Of a stretch of DNA of 64,000 bases, positions 58,624 to 64,000 are shown one piece after another. The DNA comes from Lachancea kluyveri NRRL Y-12651. Its lineage: Eukaryota > Ascomycota > Saccharomycetes > Saccharomycetales > Saccharomycetaceae. The position numbers and the translations under genes were made by a program. Under the pieces are notes generated by a model. It searched no databases. It was given only the letters and a program-made list of their open reading frames with translations, and was not told the DNA's origin. Each line of letters starts with the position of its first letter. Within the stretch, counting starts at the first letter, position 1. The stretch lies in the NCBI GenBank assembly GCA_000149225.2, contig CM000694.1, positions 1,489,623 to 1,553,622 of the forward strand. The letters run 5' to 3'.

Positions 58624-61600
58624 TCAAACAAGTTTTAGTTGCTCAGTTTCACTAGAATTCTTCAATCTTTCCAATTCAGTGTAAATTTTCAATACCCACT
58701 GGTCTCTTTCTTGCCTTGATCTTGCCATGAATACCATCGATCTACCCGTTACACCTAGCCTACTAACCATGCGAAAGACACCAGGATTCTTTTCAAAATT
58801 CTGTTCACCCACAACTTCAGGCTGGTTCTGTAGATCATCTCGGTCCTCGTACAAATTCCTGGACAAGTGCCCTTCAGAGTTTTCGTGTTGCGAATGGTTG
58901 TGAGATTTCCTGTTTTTTGATTCATATTTCAGCAAGGAATCGTAATTAGATATAGCTCTCTTCGTACCGAACCACAACGTAAAACACTTGGATGATTCGT
59001 CTTCTGTTGACTTCCAACCGTCAGCGTAAGCCCTTGGGAGAGAATGATTTCCTGGGACTAGAGGATCGAACTCCACATCTCTGGTTAATAAATCTAGAGC
59101 AGTCGTGTTCCCGGAATACACATAACACTCTTCGATGGGAATAGTCATATAGTGTCTATAATCAGCAATGTCCTTAGAGAATCCAGTAGTGGAACGTTTA
59201 AAACACTCATAAAGTATCATAAAACCTGGCACTAATGCGATAAAATATTTTCTGAACACAGAATGTTTACGAGGTTTCTGGTATAAGTATCCTCCACAAA
59301 CTAAGGGCCTGAGCATTGCGTAAGTGCTGACGTTATAGAGTACATCATCAGCGATACCACGATCAGTAACCCATTTGGGTGTGTTTTCGGTAATATTTGC
59401 CTCATCGTACTCTTCAATTTTCAGCTTGTACAAATTTGAAACTTTCACATCCCACATTCTTTTCAAATCTTGTTTCTTTCTGGCTTTCCAGTAGATAGAT
59501 AACTGATTCAAACGATATACCCACTCATCGGCTGTTTTAGGATTTGGTGCTAATAGTTTTACTTGTGTGCCATTTTCCAACTTCATAACGATTACTGATT
59601 CAAACGTCTGGTCTAATGAGGCTCCATTTTTCCAAACAAAGTTATTGGCGGTATTTAAGAAAGCGTATGATACATCCTTTCCAGCCCTCTCTGATGAAGG
59701 TAGCTTATCTACCGAAACCACAGTTGTTAGATCGATCAATCCCTGGGCTCTGATAATTTGAGAAACTCTTCTATACATGCTACTAAATGCATATGAGTCT
59801 CTTTCAGTAAATTCTTCATGTTTCATCTTGTTGTTGAACCAAGAAATGTGACTATTCAAATCCAAAGGATATGGATTATGCTCGTAAACGGATGGCAAAT
59901 CTTGTAAAACCTCAGTTAGCCGGTTCAGATTTAGGACAAATCCATTCCGATCAACTAGATTGGATTCTGGTAGTGGCGGAATACCTTTAAATGATTTCAT
60001 AAAAAAAAGCAAGCCATCGGAAGTAAAAAAGTAAAGAAATTTGAAATAATTCTTTTGGAAGGGGCCAGTTGTGTCAGAGCCATACCTTGATGAACATCTT
60101 GCTAAAAACCCCTCTATGGGTGAGGGTTCCGTCAATGTTTTACCATTATCTATCGATACGATTCTAGGGTAGTGTACCAAGGGTCGATATTCAAGTAGAT
60201 GGGATGTGCTCAACGCAAAAGTCCTGTGAAGTAAATCATATTGATCGCCAAAACACCATTCTAGTCTATCGTAGTGCTTCCAACTGAATCCCATTAAAAC
60301 ATTGGCACGTTCCCACTCTTGAGTCTTGCTCTGAAGCCCAGCTTTTATCAATGATTCTCTGATTGAGACTGCAAGGTACCTTCTTATTGGGAAAGGTATC
60401 ACTTTATAACCTCTCGGTAGAAGAATTACTTTCAAATTCTCTTCCATGAACTCAGCTTTGGTAAGCTCTTTCTGTAGTTTTACTGGTATGGGAATCCTCA
60501 ACGACGCTTCTACTTTAGGAATGTGAATATTGATCTCTTCGCTTAGAGTTTTAAGACCAATGGACTCCCTTAACAATGTCAGCCATCTTCCTGAAGATAA
60601 AAGGGTATTACAGCGAAGTATATAAATTTTGAATGGATCGCCGTCGTATTCTTTATCGCTGTCGCTATCATCAGGAGCTAGGTTATGTTTGTTGGTCGGT
60701 TTCAACACATGGATAGTTTTGTCTAGAGAACTATAAAGTCCAACAACGCAAGCCGTATCTAAGAAAAAATCCATAGAATGTACGAATTTCTTTCTCTTAC
60801 CGTGTTTAACAATTTTAGGAATTTCCCTATTGCGGTAAAACTGGATGTATAGTGGAGAGCGGATGTTTCCTGTAGCACGGGCAACTACAATATATTCTTT
60901 CCATCTTTCCAACACTCTTGTATCCACTGGCTCTACTTCGGAAAAATTTAGTGGAGGGTTTCTAGCTGAAACAGCAGATTTTACCATTACTAACATCTTT
61001 TCGAGTTTAACAATTTCTCCCACTTTGTATCGCTTAAAAAATTTTTGCTGTAGAGTCAGTTCTTTGTCCAAAACGTGAGACACTTCTTTTTGAACTTTAT
61101 GTTTTGCTTTTGAAGCAATGTTCCTAACTTGTTTCAAAAGTGGGTACTTTGAACGGGGATTTGGGAGTTGATCTGTCTCAGTCTTAGTCAAAGTATGAGG
61201 CTCTGGTTTTAACAATTGTAACATTTCCGAGCGTTTTGATATAGCATTGGGCTTAAGCGATAACCTGGGCACGCTGGAAGGAAGATGATAAGAAGAGTCC
61301 GATTCAGCACTGTCAGTGAGACCATCATTTGTAATACTCTGGAGCTTGCTTATATTATTCTTCTTTGCATTTTCTGTAAAGGAAACAGAAACGCCTTTCT
61401 TGTTTGATGTCTCAGTATTTGCTAGGGTCGGTAGTTGCAAACTGGGTCTATAACTGTTTCTATGGAGACCATTGCTCAGATCCCAAGCTCTTCCGAAGGT
61501 TTCAGGAGAATCTTCAGACATTGTTTCGTCCTCTTGGTCTTGAAGAGGCGGCAGCTCGTCATCAGCGGAATAATATGTATCCGAATCATGTTTTGCAACA

Positions 61601-62337
61601 TCATTCACAATGTCTAAACCTTCGAGTCTTTGTCTCACTACTTCAATTTTTCTCTTATCCCTCAGAAAATTGTCTCTGTAGCCTTGGTTAGCAACAGTAT
61701 TTGCTTCTTTCAATATGGGCCTGGGGCTGGTTTTCATAAGCCCAGCAGACGTGGGCACTGCAAGCTCAGTTTTTGCCTTTCTAAACGGTAACTGTTGAAC
61801 AAAGTCTTCTGCTTCGTCTAATTCATCAGTTTCTTCTTCTTTATAGTTGTCTGCTACCATCTCCTCATCATCGCTAGATTCCCTACTTGTTCTCTTTCTC
61901 ACGGTAGGTTCCCGAAAAGTATCATAGCTCCCTCCTCTATGTATGTTGTTTCGAAGTCTTCTAAACCTCTTCTGATATCCGTAGTTCAAATTGCTTCTTC
62001 TTGGATTGTAGCTCCAGGAATAGGTATAGCCAGCTACCAGTTTGACTCTGTTTCTTAACTTTCTGTAACCGATCTTGGAAACCGATTTTAAAAAGCTATT
62101 GCTATGCTGTGAATACCACAGCTTAGGAACACCACCCAACAAAACTACTTTTGAAGCTGACGAAATTTCGACTGGTGATGCATGCATCAATCTGAATGCA
62201 GTGAAAGATGATGCCGGAACTGTTATAGTCGGGGCATCATCATTTGGGCGCAACGTGGAGCTGCGGGATCGATAGTGGTTAATGTATTTTTCTTCATCGA
62301 ATACGATCTCCTTGATTTCATTCGGACTCAGTAACAT
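58624..62337 (-). CDS. SPO71: Sporulation protein Spo71 (PH domains)
   Basis: This 1,237-residue protein is orthologous to Spo71 (1,245 residues), a meiosis-specific protein needed for prospore membrane size and spore wall formation that works with Vps13 and Spo73. The N-terminal third has basic, Tyr/Arg-rich stretches (RRSNLNYGYQKRFRRLRNN) and acidic linkers. The central and C-terminal parts contain the conserved Spo71 region and two PH-like domains, the last ending with GRSMVFMARSRQERDQWVLKIYTELERL (about 1195-1222), a typical PH C-terminal helix. The ATG at 62337 is the first in frame. In S. cerevisiae SPO71 (YDR104C) neighbours STE5 (YDR103W), as here. Confidence 0.93.
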   Translation of the reverse strand: MLLSPNEIKEIVFDEEKYINHYRSRSSTLRPNDDAPTITVPASSFTAFRLMHASPVEISSASKVVLLGGVPKLWYSQHSNSFLKSVSKIGYRKLRNRVKLVAGYTYSWSYNPRRSNLNYGYQKRFRRLRNNIHRGGSYDTFREPTVRKRTSRESSDDEEMVADNYKEEETDELDEAEDFVQQLPFRKAKTELAVPTSAGLMKTSPRPILKEANTVANQGYRDNFLRDKRKIEVVRQRLEGLDIVNDVAKHDSDTYYSADDELPPLQDQEDETMSEDSPETFGRAWDLSNGLHRNSYRPSLQLPTLANTETSNKKGVSVSFTENAKKNNISKLQSITNDGLTDSAESDSSYHLPSSVPRLSLKPNAISKRSEMLQLLKPEPHTLTKTETDQLPNPRSKYPLLKQVRNIASKAKHKVQKEVSHVLDKELTLQQKFFKRYKVGEIVKLEKMLVMVKSAVSARNPPLNFSEVEPVDTRVLERWKEYIVVARATGNIRSPLYIQFYRNREIPKIVKHGKRKKFVHSMDFFLDTACVVGLYSSLDKTIHVLKPTNKHNLAPDDSDSDKEYDGDPFKIYILRCNTLLSSGRWLTLLRESIGLKTLSEEINIHIPKVEASLRIPIPVKLQKELTKAEFMEENLKVILLPRGYKVIPFPIRRYLAVSIRESLIKAGLQSKTQEWERANVLMGFSWKHYDRLEWCFGDQYDLLHRTFALSTSHLLEYRPLVHYPRIVSIDNGKTLTEPSPIEGFLARCSSRYGSDTTGPFQKNYFKFLYFFTSDGLLFFMKSFKGIPPLPESNLVDRNGFVLNLNRLTEVLQDLPSVYEHNPYPLDLNSHISWFNNKMKHEEFTERDSYAFSSMYRRVSQIIRAQGLIDLTTVVSVDKLPSSERAGKDVSYAFLNTANNFVWKNGASLDQTFESVIVMKLENGTQVKLLAPNPKTADEWVYRLNQLSIYWKARKKQDLKRMWDVKVSNLYKLKIEEYDEANITENTPKWVTDRGIADDVLYNVSTYAMLRPLVCGGYLYQKPRKHSVFRKYFIALVPGFMILYECFKRSTTGFSKDIADYRHYMTIPIEECYVYSGNTTALDLLTRDVEFDPLVPGNHSLPRAYADGWKSTEDESSKCFTLWFGTKRAISNYDSLLKYESKNRKSHNHSQHENSEGHLSRNLYEDRDDLQNQPEVVGEQNFEKNPGVFRMVSRLGVTGRSMVFMARSRQERDQWVLKIYTELERLKNSSETEQLKLV

Positions 62338-62977
62338 TTAAAGAGTGTTAATGATGCCACGTTTGATCAGGGATCGTACTGTTGCTCCATGTGCTCAACA
62401 CTTGACTTTATCTGTTGATTAGACTCTACACAAAAGCTTAATCTGTGATACTCATTCGAAACGAAAGAGTCACGTGATACACACAATCTATTACCGAGAC
62501 GGATACCAGTATAAGTGTGCGTCAGAGTAAAAAACTGTTGCACTATCTTTCGCCCTTGTTCTCCTTCCTTCACAGAGCATCTCTCTTGAGAAATGTAGGA
62601 TATCTACAGTATTAAGTTGTTGTCATTTACTATGAGGTCTAGCATTTTAAAAATTAATTTTAATGTACAATGGAAGGTTAAAAAATTAAAAAAAGGAAAA
62701 GGCTAAATCTACATTAATAAAGAAGTATAATTCATACCCAGTTTCGAATTAATCATCGGGTTAGGTTAAGACAGGATAATGTTTCTCTTCCTGTTTTCTT
62801 TCTCCTCTTTTATCTTTTTTTTTTTTTCCTTTCTTGTAGTTGAATGTAAAGAAAGATGCTTTTAATGCACCGGAATGCTGTTTAGTTTGAGTGTAGCACA
62901 AAAGATACATGGCTCAAAATAAAGCCTTTATACATATAAGTATATTTGGAACGCTACTGTCAGTGCGAACAGAAACT
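62338..62977. other. Intergenic region between SPO71 and TVP15
   Basis: About 640 bases hold the SPO71 promoter and TVP15 3' UTR. CACAAAA at 62431-62437 fits the core of a middle sporulation element, and TCACGTGA at 62470-62477 is a Cbf1-type E-box. T-rich and A-rich runs mark the TVP15 3' side. No gene was seen. Confidence 0.5.
62431..62437 (+). promoter_or_regulatory. Possible middle sporulation element (Ndt80 core)
   Basis: CACAAAA matches the CRCAAAW core, about 95 bases upstream of the SPO71 ATG, where an Ndt80 site would be expected for this gene. The preferred upstream G is missing, so the match is weak. Confidence 0.3.
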
Positions 62978-63394
62978 TTAAATCACGTCATCATCCTCAC
63001 CAACGGCAATGGAATTGCCTTCAGGCCTGAAGTTCTCGGGCTCTTGGACGCTGGGAATAGCTTGTAGAATGACAAAAGTGACACCGATAATGAATAAAAT
63101 TATAGAGTTCAAAATCTTGAACACGCCACCAAAACTTAGCAACAGCGATAGCAAAATGTAGCAAGCGCCCCTACCCGCAAAGCTGAAATAGAAGGAGGCA
63201 AATCTGTACAAGTTTGGAGGAATTCTAAATTCCAAGTAGACAATAGGAATGGATAACGCCAACGCATAAAAGGACATCAAAAACGCAACAAAATTGCTAA
63301 ATATGTAAGATAGCTGACTCAAAGCTGCTAAAGAAGACGCAGAGCCTATGAAAATATTAAGGATTTTGAAGAATTGAGGAGGGATATCGGACAT
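62978..63394 (-). CDS. TVP15: Golgi membrane protein Tvp15
   Basis: This 138-residue protein with four hydrophobic spans is orthologous to Tvp15 (143 residues), a component of Tlg2-containing Golgi vesicles. Spans are seen at about 8-30, 35-52, 64-86 and 90-112, with the family's FRIPPNLYRFASFYFSFAGRGACYI block at about 56-80. The tail is short and acidic and ends DDDVI. Function in late-Golgi trafficking is known only in outline. S. cerevisiae TVP15 (YDR100W) is next to ARX1 (YDR101C); here the two lie about 10 kb apart, with PDA1, STE5 and SPO71 between. Confidence 0.92.
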   Translation of the reverse strand: MSDIPPQFFKILNIFIGSASSLAALSQLSYIFSNFVAFLMSFYALALSIPIVYLEFRIPPNLYRFASFYFSFAGRGACYILLSLLLSFGGVFKILNSIILFIIGVTFVILQAIPSVQEPENFRPEGNSIAVGEDDDVI

Positions 63395-64000
63395 TTTCTT
63401 TTTGTTTTTTTGCCTGTTTCTGTTTCTGCTTTACTCTTTTTTTTTTTTGTTTAACAATTGGTATTTCCTTATGATACTATTGCCACTCAATAAACTTGTT
63501 ATAAATTTTGCTGATCACGGGAAATTGGATAGATACGAGTATGTGAATACTTATTTCGTAGTTCTTGGATATCAATGAAAGGGTATGTTAAGTTCTTAAC
63601 TGCTCCCCCACATGTAAATTCTAACCTTTTTTTTTTTTTCTCATCATCCAAAGGGCGACGCCCCTTTTTTGTCGATAGAAAAAACATCGAAGAAAATGCG
63701 CCTACAAAAAAAGATGAGTTTGAATCCGCGAATCCGGGTTAATCGTAGTGGGTTGACATTGGTCACACAAGGTTTAAACAGAAACGACAGGATTTAGCGT
63801 ATCCTTGCTACACGCATCATCTCCCATGTGTCGATAGCAACTTTTTTTTATCATGTTTTCTCGTTTTTTTTTTCTGGACTTTTAACGATGAAGGTGTGTA
63901 AAGAATGTTATGCTAGTTAGTATTTTCTCCTCGAGGAGCCCAAAGTACTATATACAAGGTTAACGTAGTTGGTATTAGTGATGTAATTGGTGGAACCTTC
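63395..64000. other. TVP15 promoter and right edge of the window
   Basis: The last 600 bases contain the TVP15 promoter, T runs near 63430, 63627, 63842 and 63865, and AT-rich sequence to the edge. A gene probably starts just beyond, but none is visible here. CGGGTTAA near 63736 is not a Reb1 core. Confidence 0.5.

Noticed and set aside
62470-62477. TCACGTGA considered as a centromere CDEI element
   Set aside because: No AT-rich CDEII of suitable length and no CCGAA-type CDEIII follows on either side, so it is only a Cbf1-type E-box.

Overview
The window is nuclear DNA of a budding yeast (Saccharomycetaceae). Its genes are compact and nearly intronless, it carries a tRNA-Ile(AAU) and a Ty1-type solo LTR, and its only spliced gene visible here (DMC1) has a TACTAAC branch point. 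Almost every protein is recognisable as a Saccharomyces cerevisiae orthologue. The gene order interleaves genes that S. cerevisiae keeps on chromosome IV (PDS1, FOB1, YDR109C, TRS85, ARP10, TMS1, ARX1, STE5, SPO71, TVP15), chromosome XII (XDJ1, ALT1, GAA1, CSF1, SMC4, ARP6, RAX2, EMP70, SRL2) and chromosome V (SLO1, DMC1, PDA1). These are single copies in one row. That is what is expected of a yeast that diverged before the whole-genome duplication. Retention of DMC1 and the high protein similarity make a Zygosaccharomyces/Torulaspora-type species my best guess, but the species is an inference from memory, not proven here.

Layout. 1-9.2 kb: PDS1 (securin), XDJ1 (J-protein), ALT1 (alanine transaminase), FOB1 (rDNA fork-block protein) and GAA1 (GPI transamidase). 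9.3-22.7 kb: the giant lipid-transfer protein gene CSF1 convergent with SMC4 (condensin). 23-33 kb: SAN1 (nuclear quality-control E3), ARP6 (SWR1 complex), a YDR109C-type D-ribulokinase, and a transcription factor with a GCR1_C-like C-terminus. 33-48 kb: RAX2, TRS85, a decayed hAT transposase fragment, EMP70/TMN2, a solo Ty1-like LTR just upstream of tRNA-Ile, SLO1, SRL2, ARP10 and TMS1. 48-64 kb: intron-containing DMC1, a serine beta-lactamase-like esterase gene absent from the S. cerevisiae locus, ARX1, PDA1, STE5, SPO71 and TVP15.

These are mostly housekeeping genes rather than a pathway cluster. Functional pairs in the window include cell-cycle chromosome genes (PDS1, SMC4), meiosis/sporulation genes (DMC1, SPO71), trafficking genes (TRS85, SLO1, EMP70, TVP15) and two actin-related proteins (ARP6, ARP10). 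I did not find a convincing new multi-gene system. The most interesting signals are the hAT relic between TRS85 and EMP70, the LTR beside tRNA-Ile, the esterase gene, and regulatory motifs next to DMC1 (URS1-like) and STE5 (pheromone response element).
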